A stretch of DNA of 54,829 nt from assembly GCA_934725575.1 (NCBI GenBank), contig CAKVCK010000024.1, positions 1 to 54,829 of the forward strand, written 5' to 3'. This stretch comes from an uncultured Bacteroidales bacterium (GTDB lineage: Bacteria; Bacteroidota; Bacteroidia; Bacteroidales; UBA932). The translations under genes and the position numbers were made by a program. Of this stretch, positions 24,403 to 33,359 are shown piece after piece; position 1 is the stretch's first letter; each line of letters starts with the position of its first letter. The notes under the pieces are model-generated. The model saw only the letters and a list, made by a program, of their open reading frames with translations, did not search any database and was not told the DNA's origin.

Positions 24403-25608
24403 ATGCAAAGTTCTGATATACAGCCATTGGTAAACTATTACCACCGAAAAATAAAACAAGTAAATCTGAATTTCAGAAGATACCTTTTCAGCCAAATCAA
24501 CTGGGATGCCAGAATTATCGGAATAAAGGGGGCCAGAGGAGTCGGAAAAACCACACTTCTTCTCCAACGGATATTGGAGAAATATAAGGACATCGACGAT
24601 ACGTTTTACATCACGCTGGATCATCTTTGGTTCAGGAACCATTCTCTTGAAGAGCTGGTTGAATACCTTTACACCCACGGCATCACGGAAATCTACATTG
24701 ACGAAGTTCACAAGTATAAGGACTGGAGTCAGTCTCTGAAAACTTTCTACGACGAGTTCGCAGATCTGAGAATTGTGTACACCGGTTCATCTATGCTTGA
24801 GATAGAAAAATCAAGCACAGACCTCGCAAGAAGGCAGACACCATACCGTCTTGACGGATTGTCTTTCCGGGAATATCTCAAATACACAGGTGCCCTTGAA
24901 TATGAACCGCTGCAACTCTCGGACATCCTTCAGAACCACGTTGCTACAGCTATGGACATCTGCGGAAAGACGAAGATTCTCAAGATGTTTGACAAATACC
25001 TGAAAACAGGGTATTATCCATACTCCACCGAAGCGAAGAATGATTTTCTGATAAGATTGGCAGAGACGGCCAAACTGGTGATAGAAAACGACTTGCCGGC
25101 AGTCCTTGATGTGAATTACGCGACTATTGAGAAGACACAGAAACTTCTCATGATCATTGCTGAGCATGTACCGCTTCAACCGACAACCGAGAAACTGGCC
25201 TCCTCAATAAGCTCGACACGCGACTCGTGTCTGAAAATGATGTACCTGCTTGACAAGGCCGCCATACTACGACTTCTCACCACAGAGCTAAAGAGTTACA
25301 AAAGGCTTGTGAATCCGGAGAAAATCTATCTTGACAACACAAATCTGATGTATGCTCTCGGTTCCAACGTCAATGAGGGCAATCTCCGGGAAACGTTTTT
25401 CTTCAACCAAGTCGGCAACACCCACGATGTCCGCTCAAGCCAAGCCGGAGATTTTCTGATAGACGGGAAGCTGAGAGTGGAAGTTGGCGGGCCATCAAAG
25501 GATTTCTCGCAAATAGCCGACATTCCTGACAGTTTCCTTGCCATAGACGGCATTGAGACAGGTTACGGAGCAAGAATCCCACTATGGTTGTTCGGATTCC
25601 TGTATTAG
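24403..25608 (+). CDS. AAA_14/DUF4143 ATPase
   Basis: This protein of about 401 residues starts at the ATG at 24403; the longer frame begins upstream of the promoter. Walker A is GARGVGKT (43-50) and Walker B is IYIDEVHKY (about 100-110). The AAA_14 domain is followed by a C-terminal DUF4143 part ending RVEVGGPSKDFSQIADIPDSFLAIDGIETG, related to the nuclease-like tail of this family but without an obvious complete catalytic set. These ATPases are abundant in Bacteroidota and unassigned in function. It is divergent from the DUF262 operon, with its own operator repeats, and seems to be an independent cassette. Confidence 0.87.
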   Translation: MQSSDIQPLVNYYHRKIKQVNLNFRRYLFSQINWDARIIGIKGARGVGKTTLLLQRILEKYKDIDDTFYITLDHLWFRNHSLEELVEYLYTHGITEIYIDEVHKYKDWSQSLKTFYDEFADLRIVYTGSSMLEIEKSSTDLARRQTPYRLDGLSFREYLKYTGALEYEPLQLSDILQNHVATAMDICGKTKILKMFDKYLKTGYYPYSTEAKNDFLIRLAETAKLVIENDLPAVLDVNYATIEKTQKLLMIIAEHVPLQPTTEKLASSISSTRDSCLKMMYLLDKAAILRLLTTELKSYKRLVNPEKIYLDNTNLMYALGSNVNEGNLRETFFFNQVGNTHDVRSSQAGDFLIDGKLRVEVGGPSKDFSQIADIPDSFLAIDGIETGYGARIPLWLFGFLY

Positions 25609-25710
25609 AAAGTACAAACAGGCAATCTTGCTCCTGTCGAAGACAAAAACGCTTACGACGGCAGCATTATATTGCGTTACCCGCCACGCCATATCTTAGC
25701 ACCGCCGAAG

Positions 25711-26679
25711 CTACATTGCATTTCTATGCTCATCCTTGCTCGTGACTACAAACGCCCGGATGCTTCCGTCCGTTATTCGGCTGTCGGAGCAGACCTTGAC
25801 CGCCGATCTCTTCAGAGACCTACCCACAATCAACGCTTCCTCAACAGCGGAACACAGCGAAGGGCTCACATTAGCAGCGTCCGAGGAATAAAGGACGATC
25901 ACCACACTGTCATATTCAGATTGCGGGAGGAGGCTGTATTTGGATATTGACTCATACAGGGTCGCAGGCTTATAGTCACCATTACCTGCCTGCTGGCGGA
26001 AGTTCGACTCTGTAATTGAATATGTTTCAAAAAGATATTCAAGAGCAGGTCGTTCAAGGTCCGGGCATAGACTCAGCAGCCTTCGGATGCAGTCCTCGAC
26101 TTTCGCCATTCTGCGAAGTCGCTTGATCGACCGTTCCATACGGGCGTCCCGCATCCGCTTGGCCCGGTTCCGCCTCCGCTCGCGCCTGTCTATCCTATCG
26201 ATAATATTCACTGACATCGCGCCTTTGAAGCATTCCCGCTTCTCGATTCTGCCTCGGGCGTACATACTGATTTTTCGTGAATATAGTTGCGATGCCTTCC
26301 TCGAATATTTGTTGTCCGGCCTCCCGAGATTCACAATAAAAGACGATTGTTTCTCCTGGGAAAAGCCGTAGAAGGTCAACTCCCAAAGAATATGCGCGGC
26401 CAAAGCATTGTCTTCCAGATGAATATCCTCGGCGACAGAAATGTCATAGCCAAGCAGGTTCTCCCAGATGTCGTTGCATCCGCTCACGCCGATATAATGT
26501 TCCTCTTCGTCCCGGTAAACTTGAATATTCCCGTCGCACAGCTCGGTCGGCCTCAGAAGACTAATCTCATCGAAAGCCTCCCTGTAGGCGTAAATGTCAG
26601 TGTCAACATCGTACTCTTCCTTGAGCGTCGGTATCAGGTCATCAAATGAAACCTTATGAATCAGTTCGAATAACGTCAT
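25711..26679 (-). CDS. Unknown Bacteroidota protein (DUF6557-like)
   Basis: This 322-residue cytosolic protein begins MTLFELIHKVSFDDLIPTLKEEY, then VYRDEEEHYIGVSGCND and LAAHILWELTFYGFSQE. Residues about 150-185 are strikingly basic (IDRIDRRERRRNRAKRMRDA). The N-terminal wording recalls DUF6557, a family of unknown function in Bacteroidota; I am not certain. The C-terminal third contains YDSVVIVLYSSDA. It stands alone and closes the AT-richer island; the next plus-strand gene starts 270 bp away across a dispersed repeat element. Confidence 0.65.
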   Translation of the reverse strand: MTLFELIHKVSFDDLIPTLKEEYDVDTDIYAYREAFDEISLLRPTELCDGNIQVYRDEEEHYIGVSGCNDIWENLLGYDISVAEDIHLEDNALAAHILWELTFYGFSQEKQSSFIVNLGRPDNKYSRKASQLYSRKISMYARGRIEKRECFKGAMSVNIIDRIDRRERRRNRAKRMRDARMERSIKRLRRMAKVEDCIRRLLSLCPDLERPALEYLFETYSITESNFRQQAGNGDYKPATLYESISKYSLLPQSEYDSVVIVLYSSDAANVSPSLCSAVEEALIVGRSLKRSAVKVCSDSRITDGSIRAFVVTSKDEHRNAM

Positions 26680-26769
26680 AGCATCTCGCTTCTTATCATC
26701 GGCAAAGATAAAGATCTTTACTGCAAAATTTCGGCAGTATCACCAAGTCGAGTTATCCACAATCAGGCC

Positions 26770-26875
26770 TGCAATATGTCCGGCAAAAGTGCCTTTGGCA
26801 GGACAAAATGGTAGATAACAAACGTTTGTCCGACGGGGACTATGTCTGGCCGGAGAAAAAAATAGCCGATTCCAG
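26770..26875. repeat. Dispersed intergenic element, copy 1
   Basis: The order GTCCGGCAAAA, about 9 bases, GCAGGACAA, ATAACAA, GTTTGTCCG, CCGGA, CGATTCC is shared with 46874-46976. GTCC/GGAC arms form a hairpin. It lies between the DUF6557-like gene and the 193-residue secreted protein gene. Confidence 0.55.
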
Positions 26876-26951
26876 ATGCAAGATTATAACATTTTGTGAT
26901 TTAGGTATAATGAATATTCCCGAAGGCGCGGGAGGTAAATGAACCAATTTT

Positions 26952-27533
26952 ATGAGAACAATTCACAAAACCTTGCTGGTACTGGCTGCGTCGCTGGCCT
27001 TTTGGTCGGTCGGGTCCGCACAGGAAATCCAACAATTCAAGAAACACGAAATCAGCATCGGAGTCGCACCTATTCCTTTCTGGGGTGTTTTCACAGGTCA
27101 CGACTATAATGAACCAGATGGCATCATAGATGGAATCTACGGAAAGAGAGAAGGGGATGCACGTTTCATTCCTCTCTTTTCCGTCGCCTGCAACCACTAT
27201 TACAAAAAATGGTTCTCTCTCAACACAAGAGTCTCCTTGATGAACCAGTACAAATATGTATATTCGGGAGCCGACTCGCACGTTGACCATCTTGAAGTGT
27301 ACCCAGGGGCGAATATTATGGAAATGGCACAGTTCACTTTTCTGAACAAGGAGGATGTACGGCTCTATGCGGCGGCCGGCCTCGGTCTGACTCTGTTCGA
27401 CGGCACAATAATCCCGGCTGCCCAGTTCACTTTCTTCGGAATATCGTTCGGAAAGAAGGTTTTCGGATTTGCCGAACTTGGAAACGGTACTGAGTACTTA
27501 CTGGTCCACGGAGGCATAGGTTACAGGTTTTAA
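26952..27533 (+). CDS. Secreted protein, probable small outer-membrane barrel
   Basis: This 193-residue protein has a signal peptide (LLVLAASLAFWSVGSAQ) and alternating hydrophobic beta strands ending in an aromatic residue: YLLVHGGIGYRF. The final Phe and strand pattern fit a small outer-membrane barrel, a common Bacteroidota type. Other strands are RLYAAAGLGLTLFDG and KVFGFAELGNG. No specific family is recognised. It is followed after 14 bp by a lipoprotein gene, so the two are likely co-transcribed. Confidence 0.72.
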   Translation: MRTIHKTLLVLAASLAFWSVGSAQEIQQFKKHEISIGVAPIPFWGVFTGHDYNEPDGIIDGIYGKREGDARFIPLFSVACNHYYKKWFSLNTRVSLMNQYKYVYSGADSHVDHLEVYPGANIMEMAQFTFLNKEDVRLYAAAGLGLTLFDGTIIPAAQFTFFGISFGKKVFGFAELGNGTEYLLVHGGIGYRF

Positions 27534-27547
27534 ACAAAACGATGATT

Positions 27548-28261
27548 ATGAAAAAGTACGCTCTTGTTATTCTATTTATATCGCTGATTTTCAACGGGTG
27601 CAGGAAAGATTATTATTGGCCGACAGCGCAGGAAAGGCTAGACTACGGAGCGAGAAGAATATTCATCTGCACCGTGATGAAAGCCGTAGAAGCCGTGCAA
27701 TTCTGCGAACTGTTCCAGGAATATAATGACGCTTCCGGAGACGAAAAGATCCTCGATAAATACAAAGAGATAAGAAAGAAGGTAACGAAAGAAGGTAACA
27801 ACACGTACAACATTTCGTACTATGGCTCCCTTAGCGGTAAATTCACCACAAGCGACATCGCCGTCAATGTCAAAGGAGGAGCCATTGTCTTCGAGGATAT
27901 CGGATTGACCGTCAGCTGCGTCGATGATGGTGATTGGGAAATCAAAGTATCTGACGGGCAGTACGACTGGTCCGACAAGATTAATTTCACGGCCACCTAC
28001 AAGAAATCCGAAGACAGCGGACGCACAGCCGACATAACCATTGACGGAACATTGATCAGCGAAAGCAGAGACACCGACGGTTATAAAGCCGAATTCAACT
28101 CCGACGGCGACATTCACCACATCGGAGGAAATATCTATTCCGGAATATTCAAAATGACAACCTTTGACGACAAAGGAAGCAAACTCGATGAATATGCCCT
28201 AAGGCTCGGGAATATGTCAGAGACACTCACCACTCCGGTTGACGATTCACGGTGTTGGTAA
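27548..28261 (+). CDS. Lipoprotein of unknown function
   Basis: This protein of about 237 residues starts at the second ATG (27548, MKKYALVILFISLIFNGC). The lipobox Cys is followed by RKDYYW. The mature part is beta-rich with a repeated hydrophilic pattern (SGKFTTSDIAVNVKGGAIVFEDIGLTVS, WEIKVSDGQYDWSDKINFTATYK). I know of no family. It forms a pair with the upstream barrel-like gene. The C-terminus ends DDSRCW. Confidence 0.68.
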   Translation: MKKYALVILFISLIFNGCRKDYYWPTAQERLDYGARRIFICTVMKAVEAVQFCELFQEYNDASGDEKILDKYKEIRKKVTKEGNNTYNISYYGSLSGKFTTSDIAVNVKGGAIVFEDIGLTVSCVDDGDWEIKVSDGQYDWSDKINFTATYKKSEDSGRTADITIDGTLISESRDTDGYKAEFNSDGDIHHIGGNIYSGIFKMTTFDDKGSKLDEYALRLGNMSETLTTPVDDSRCW

Positions 28262-28557
28262 ACCGCCGGATCACGACTGACCGTCAAAAACAATATCTGC
28301 CGCACAGGTATAATATTTCTCAGCAAGGCATCGGTTGGATTTGCGGTCTGGAAACACTAGCTTTATCTATATGGATCTTGATGCGGAGATATTCCCAGTC
28401 GGGCGGAGCGATGCTCATTCCACGAGCAGGCACGCCGCTACGACAACAATCTTCCGGCCAGCAAAGGCACACTGAATGAACATAGCAGTAGCAAACAAGC
28501 ACGGCCGCCGGCAAGGGCAGTCGTGCAGAAAGTATTTTGTAAGAAGAAACGCTTCTC
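28262..28557. other. Intergenic region, nothing recognised
   Basis: About 296 bases lie between two convergent genes. Short frames on both strands show no coherent protein. A weak hairpin AGAAG/CTTCT lies near 28542-28555, next to the fimbrillin gene stop. Confidence 0.4.
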
Positions 28558-30600
28558 CTATTTCATCTTGATGTCCTGAGGGTTTGTGCTTTCGTTTTTG
28601 CCGATGACAGGAAATGAGCCTTCGAGTTTGCTGTAGGAGCAGTTCTTTGTCTGGAAGACCCCGTAGGCATGGCCGATGAAGATGCCCACAGCTCCTGTTC
28701 CGACATCCGGGATGTTTTCTATCTTGCCACCGAAATGGACCCTCTCGTGATTACCTACGGCATAGCCGTATGCGCCACCGACAAAATTGTTTTTCTTCCC
28801 GTGGACAGTGCCATAGGCGGAGCAGTTCGTGATCCTGCCGCCGGCTCCGACAGTGCCCACAAGGCCACCGACATGTACCTCTTTTTCATACGTGGAATTA
28901 ATCTCGGCATAGGACGTACAGTCTATGACATTTGCGAACGCAAGTCCAGCCACGCCACCGGCATGGAAATCGTTCCTGCTCTCTGACTGATCCTGATTGC
29001 TCACTGTAACAGTGCCTCTGACGGTACAGTTGGTTATAGTATTATCCTGCTCATTATTGAAAGAGATGTCCCCTATCAGCCCTCCGGCGGCCACTGAGAC
29101 TGGCCTCGAAGTTGAAGTTGATGCAGGAGCATTGACTGTTACATTTACATCCGCACGACAGTTGATAATGCTTGGGTCACCGGATCCTACGATTCCTCCG
29201 GCACAATATGCACTTGTCACTGCTCCATCAATCCTGCAATCAATAATGTCGGTGAAGGAGGTGAAGCCGACAATGACCCCAGCATCACGACCTCCGGATT
29301 TAACCTCAGCGTTCCTTATGGTAAGATTCCTTACAACCGATTTTTCCGTGGAGCTTGTACCGCTAAGCCAATAGAACAGACCTCCATATTTACCGCTCAC
29401 ATCCACCTTCAGATTGATGATACTCTTTCCGTTTCCGTCCAGACGCATATGAGGAAAATTAACTTCATTACCGATAGGTGTCCACGGCTTACTTGCAAGG
29501 TCTATGTTTTTCATTAACTTAAAGTACTTGCCTTTATAATCATAAGGGACCTTATTAGCATTGTTGATATTATATGCAAGACCAGCCAATTGCGCGGCGG
29601 ACTCAATGAGGTACGGATCAGCCTCCGAGCCTGCCCCTTTAGTGATAGGTTCCGTGGCTTTTCCATCCCAGACAGAATAATCTTCAATATAACTATCCTT
29701 ATCACCCAACTCTTTCTCCGTCACCCATTCAATGACATTGACATTACCGGCATCCACACGATCTTTCCCCACCTTGACATTCATAGTGTAAGCACAGCCG
29801 CCGTACAGTTCCAGATTACTGTCAAGAGTTACATTGTACGCCTTGTTGTCGGACATCACGACCGTAAGCATCCTGGCTCCGCTTTTCTGACCTTTACCAG
29901 GAAAGAATATGGCCTCGTAAACATAGTCTGCCGGATTGCACATTGATATGTCATTGGAGGACGACTGATCCAGATCAGTGATCGTCCTGTTGGCAAGGTC
30001 ACATCTGATCTTGCTCGAAGTCCCGTTCAATATCACATCCTTGACCGAATGCGAATCACCAAACTCATTTCCAAAAGTAAGGTTGACTTTCAGCTTCACC
30101 AGCACGTGACTGAATGTTATGCTCAGTTTTTGGTTGTTCAAATCATTGGCAGGAACAAAACCAGGCTTGCTGTACCAAAGGAAATCCGCGGAGGAAGTGC
30201 CACCGGTCTGGTTCGAAGGAATTGAGAACTCGACGCCTGTGTGGTCATCCGCACCACTGATATGCGGAGCATAGACGAATATGCCGACCGGACTATGTGC
30301 ATTCTTCCAGAGGACTTGACTCTCCGGAGTCCACGTGCCGCTATTATTAACCCAGCGGACATTGTCCTTGCTATAGTAATCACCGTCACCGTAATCAATA
30401 AACAGTCCGAGATCACTACCAGCATATCCGCTATAAGGCAAATCAGCTTTGGTCACAGCCTCTTCCACCGAAGCGTCTATTCTTACGATTCCGTCTTCCG
30501 GAAAATTTTCACTTATGGAATCAATGTTTTTTTCGCAGGAAACCAACAGCAATGCAGCAGATATGGCCACCGTCAAGATAGAATTCTGTGTAAATTTCAT
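28558..30600 (-). CDS. Fimbrillin-family lipoprotein with GLUG repeats
   Basis: This protein of about 680 residues starts at MKFTQNSILTVAISAALLLVSC (ATG 30600), a lipoprotein signal. Residues about 40-310 form a fimbrillin-like domain (IRIDASVEEAVTKADLPYSG, the Bacteroidota Mfa/fimbrillin N-terminal pattern). Residues about 330-680 carry at least five GLUG-type units: AGVIVGFT, AGGIVGSG, AGGLIGD, AGGVAGLA and VGGLVGTVG. Such proteins are displayed on the surface as fimbrial or adhesin-like subunits. It stands alone, with a -7 element at 30691-30698. Confidence 0.85.
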   Translation of the reverse strand: MKFTQNSILTVAISAALLLVSCEKNIDSISENFPEDGIVRIDASVEEAVTKADLPYSGYAGSDLGLFIDYGDGDYYSKDNVRWVNNSGTWTPESQVLWKNAHSPVGIFVYAPHISGADDHTGVEFSIPSNQTGGTSSADFLWYSKPGFVPANDLNNQKLSITFSHVLVKLKVNLTFGNEFGDSHSVKDVILNGTSSKIRCDLANRTITDLDQSSSNDISMCNPADYVYEAIFFPGKGQKSGARMLTVVMSDNKAYNVTLDSNLELYGGCAYTMNVKVGKDRVDAGNVNVIEWVTEKELGDKDSYIEDYSVWDGKATEPITKGAGSEADPYLIESAAQLAGLAYNINNANKVPYDYKGKYFKLMKNIDLASKPWTPIGNEVNFPHMRLDGNGKSIINLKVDVSGKYGGLFYWLSGTSSTEKSVVRNLTIRNAEVKSGGRDAGVIVGFTSFTDIIDCRIDGAVTSAYCAGGIVGSGDPSIINCRADVNVTVNAPASTSTSRPVSVAAGGLIGDISFNNEQDNTITNCTVRGTVTVSNQDQSESRNDFHAGGVAGLAFANVIDCTSYAEINSTYEKEVHVGGLVGTVGAGGRITNCSAYGTVHGKKNNFVGGAYGYAVGNHERVHFGGKIENIPDVGTGAVGIFIGHAYGVFQTKNCSYSKLEGSFPVIGKNESTNPQDIKMK

Positions 30601-30690
30601 ATAGGTTATCATTATACTATTCCACGTTCTTCAGCACTTTCCACTAACCTTAGATTTGCAGAGTAGTTCGCAGCATTAAGGTTTTCAGTG

Positions 30691-30698
30691 CAAAAGTA
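30691..30698 (-). promoter_or_regulatory. TAnnTTTG promoter of the fimbrillin gene
   Basis: On the minus strand this reads TACTTTTG, giving a leader of roughly 85 bases before the ATG at 30600. Confidence 0.55.
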
Positions 30699-30927
30699 AT
30701 AAATTTGTGTCAACAAGTAAAATATAACAAAGGACAATGAAGCCGGACGGGTCTCAATTTGCGCAAATGGGCAAAACCGGGCCTGAATAAGAATACCTTG
30801 TCAACGCACAGATGGACGGTGTAATTCACCGCAAGCAATAGGAGCGCCGCTCCCATCAAGCCCCTTGAACGAATAAAGTTGTCGAAGTGGCAACCAGTCC
30901 GACCTCCAATCCGGTCACCATCCCTAC

Positions 30928-31010
30928 CAGACAGAAATAAGGACTTGGAAGCCTACGCGCTGCGCGCGCCCTATCCGGGTGAATGGCTTCCAAGTCCTTA
31001 TTTCTATCTG
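30928..31010. repeat. Long inverted repeat with 26-base arms
   Basis: Arms 30928-30953 and 30985-31010 are complementary with one mismatch, the inner 21 bases perfectly so. The 31-base centre is rich in GCGC. It lies downstream of manA on the minus strand. The arms are longer than a usual terminator and have no T-run; a MITE-like origin or an RNA-processing hairpin is possible. Confidence 0.75.
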
Positions 31011-31100
31011 TACCGTTATAGTAAGCTGTGCCCTTAGTAGGCATTCAAATTCAAGCCTTTCCAACTTCTGGTCCGAGCCATAAAAGAGACGAGCGAGACA

Positions 31101-32087
31101 TTACTCGATGCAGCTGGTGAGGCAGGTCATCGCGGACTCGGGACGGAACTCGATGGCGGTGGAGGTGGCGGGGATGAGGACGGTCTCGCCCTGACGGAGG
31201 GTCACGACGTGCTCCTGACCGTCATTCTCACGATCGACCAGACTGCCTTTTCCGGCGACACACATCACTACCACGAAAGAATCAAGTTTTGAGAGATCCT
31301 TGGCGCAAGGCCTGTCAAGATCAAAAAGAGAGGTAGTGAAATATTTACAACTAACCAACTCAGTCTCAGAGTCTTTGACACGGGAATATTCAGTCCTGTA
31401 GTCCGGATAGACATCGTAGTCGATGGCCTCCTTGGCCTGCTCGATGTGGAGCTCGCGAGGCTTTCCGTCAAGACCCAAGCGACCATAGTCATAAATCCTG
31501 TAGGTCAGGTCGGAAGTCTGCTGGATCTCGGCCACGAAGGCTCCGGCACCGATGGCGTGGATGCGGCCGGCAGGGAGGAAGAACACATCACCTGGAGCTA
31601 TTCTGTAGCTGGCCAGAACGTCTGTGATCGTGTGCTCGTTGACCCTTTCCTCATATTCATCAGGAGTGATCCACTCGGTGAGGCCACTCAGCAGGTGCGC
31701 TCCCTCATCAGCACCGACGACGTACCACATCTCGGTCTTGCCTTTCATCCCCGGATGGGTCTTCTCGGCAAGCTCATCGTTCGGATGAACCTGGATCGAA
31801 AGGTCGCTCTTCGCGTCGATGAATTTTATAAGGAGCGGGAACTCCGTGCCGGTTGTGTCAAAGACTTTCTTACCGACGAGTTCGGGACCATATTCATTCA
31901 CCACATCAGTCAAGCTTTTGCCTGCGAGAGGGCCGTTGGCGATGGTTGAGACGTGGCCTGGGACAGCCGAGATTTCCCAACTTTCGCCGATTTTGTGCTG
32001 CTTTGTCTTTATGCCCTTGAACGGGGCGATTTTTTCTCCGCCCCACACCATTTCACGCAGGTAGGGCTCAAATTTCAAAGGGTACAT
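31101..32087 (-). CDS. manA: Mannose-6-phosphate isomerase, class I
   Basis: This 328-residue protein has the class I phosphomannose isomerase motifs: MVWGGEKI, GESWEISA, LLIKFIDAKSDLSIQVHPNDELA (zinc ligands Gln and His), KTEMWYV (Glu ligand) and FLPAGRIHAIGAG (His ligand). It interconverts mannose-6-phosphate and fructose-6-phosphate in the cytosol. It lies 21 bp downstream of the ROK kinase gene on the same strand. Together they could phosphorylate and isomerise a hexose such as mannose. The length is typical of the short bacterial form. Confidence 0.93.
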   Translation of the reverse strand: MYPLKFEPYLREMVWGGEKIAPFKGIKTKQHKIGESWEISAVPGHVSTIANGPLAGKSLTDVVNEYGPELVGKKVFDTTGTEFPLLIKFIDAKSDLSIQVHPNDELAEKTHPGMKGKTEMWYVVGADEGAHLLSGLTEWITPDEYEERVNEHTITDVLASYRIAPGDVFFLPAGRIHAIGAGAFVAEIQQTSDLTYRIYDYGRLGLDGKPRELHIEQAKEAIDYDVYPDYRTEYSRVKDSETELVSCKYFTTSLFDLDRPCAKDLSKLDSFVVVMCVAGKGSLVDRENDGQEHVVTLRQGETVLIPATSTAIEFRPESAMTCLTSCIE

Positions 32088-32108
32088 ATTCGTTAAGTTC
32101 CTTTAATA

Positions 32109-33218
32109 CTATTTCATATCTAACTCCGTGAGAGCGAACGCATAGGCACCAAGCGAGATAGCCTTGCTGGCACCGATCTTCGAACGCATCACGCCGACAC
32201 GCTTCTGCGGATCGTAGATCACCTCACGGTCGCTGCCGTAAACCTTCAAGGAACGTGCCTCGCCACGGGCGAACTGCTCGAACTCGGCAGGGTCATCGAG
32301 ATTGTAAACCTTCATCTGAACACGGTTAAGTTCCTCGCCGGTGAGCTGGTGCATCTTACCGCGCATAGTGCGCAATATTCCAGGCATCAAGTACTTATAG
32401 TTGTTCATCACACCACCGCCGATCACGATGAGACCGTCGATCAGGGTAACCGCCGTGGCCATCGCGTCGCCTGCGACCTCGCCCATCTTGTCGAACGCCT
32501 TGATCGCCGCTTCCTTGTCGCCTGGCCTCTTGCCCTCGCAGACCTCAGCGAGATCCTTCGGCTCAAGACCATGGTTTGGATTGCCGGTCAGCTCGCCGTA
32601 AACTCTCTTCACGGCGCGGATCGATGCACCGTCCTCGACGATGATGTCCGGCATATCAGGATGCTTGAGGCAGAAGGTCTCCACGCAGGAGTTGTCGCCA
32701 CGGTTAAGTTCGCCGTTGATGACCGTTCCGATTCCAAGACCAGTGCCGAACGTGTAGCCGATGAGGTTGTGGTAACGCTTCGCGCTGCCGGCCTTCGCAA
32801 GTCTTTCGTTGACTTCCGGAAGGGCACCTCCGAGAGCCTCGCCATAGGCGTAGAGGTCTCCGTCGTTGTTGATGTAAACCGGAATTCCGAATGTGTCCTC
32901 AAGGAATGGTCCGAGAGCGACTCCGTCCCTGAATGACGGGAAGTTAGGAAGATAACCGCCGATGATTCCGTCTGGGTAGTCAGCAGGGCCAGGAAAACAG
33001 AAGCTGATCGCGACAGGTTTCTCCTCTCCGAGTTCCTCTTCGATCTGGCGGAATCCTTTGACCATCGTGCCGAGACAGCGGTCGAGATTGTCAGCATTGG
33101 ACGGAAGTGTGATTGGTTCGCAGCAGAACTCGCCGCCCTTCATCGCGCCGAAGACCATATTGGTGCCGCCGGCGTCAAGGGTCATAACGACTCTGCTGTC
33201 ATTTCTGATATCAGACAT
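32109..33218 (-). CDS. ROK-family sugar kinase
   Basis: This 369-residue protein shows the ROK pattern: TLDAGGTNMVFGAM near the N-terminus, CFPGPADYPDG, YINNDGDLYAYGE, GYTFGTGLGIGTVINGEL and VIGGGVMNN. The usual ROK zinc site (CxCGxxGC) is not clear; the region reads CVETFCLKHPD. Family members are glucokinase, fructokinase, mannokinase or N-acetylhexosamine kinase. Its place directly before manA favours a mannose or fructose kinase, by inference. A -7 element sits 64 bases upstream. Confidence 0.87.
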   Translation of the reverse strand: MSDIRNDSRVVMTLDAGGTNMVFGAMKGGEFCCEPITLPSNADNLDRCLGTMVKGFRQIEEELGEEKPVAISFCFPGPADYPDGIIGGYLPNFPSFRDGVALGPFLEDTFGIPVYINNDGDLYAYGEALGGALPEVNERLAKAGSAKRYHNLIGYTFGTGLGIGTVINGELNRGDNSCVETFCLKHPDMPDIIVEDGASIRAVKRVYGELTGNPNHGLEPKDLAEVCEGKRPGDKEAAIKAFDKMGEVAGDAMATAVTLIDGLIVIGGGVMNNYKYLMPGILRTMRGKMHQLTGEELNRVQMKVYNLDDPAEFEQFARGEARSLKVYGSDREVIYDPQKRVGVMRSKIGASKAISLGAYAFALTELDMK

Positions 33219-33281
33219 ATTCTTGTGTTTTTAATTATTGTCGCGCGCCTTGAATATTCAAAAAATCAAGACTTTTCGTTG

Positions 33282-33289
33282 CAAAGATA
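33282..33289 (-). promoter_or_regulatory. TAnnTTTG promoter of the ROK-manA operon
   Basis: On the minus strand this reads TATCTTTG, a perfect -7 element in the divergent space shared with the RNase R gene. Confidence 0.6.
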
Positions 33290-33333
33290 ATCATTATCTG
33301 CCTTTAAGGCTCACCGTTTGCAGGGAAAATTCG

Positions 33334-33341
33334 TATCTTTG
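33334..33341 (+). promoter_or_regulatory. TAnnTTTG promoter of rnr
   Basis: TATCTTTG lies 18 bases before the ATG at 33360; the leader is very short. Confidence 0.6.
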
Positions 33342-33359
33342 TGGGATTAATATATTTAT

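Larger units (their letters stand above)
30601..31100. other. Intergenic region with palindromes
   Basis: No gene is supported; a 62-codon minus frame at 30856-31044 lies over the palindrome and looks accidental. It contains the fimbrillin promoter, a 12-base palindrome ATTTGCGCAAAT (30757-30768), the palindrome GGAGCG-C-CGCTCC (30841-30853) and the long inverted repeat 30928-31010. Confidence 0.6.

Noticed and set aside
30856..31044. Minus-strand frame of 62 codons
   Set aside because: It crosses the long inverted repeat 30928-31010 and appears open by chance.
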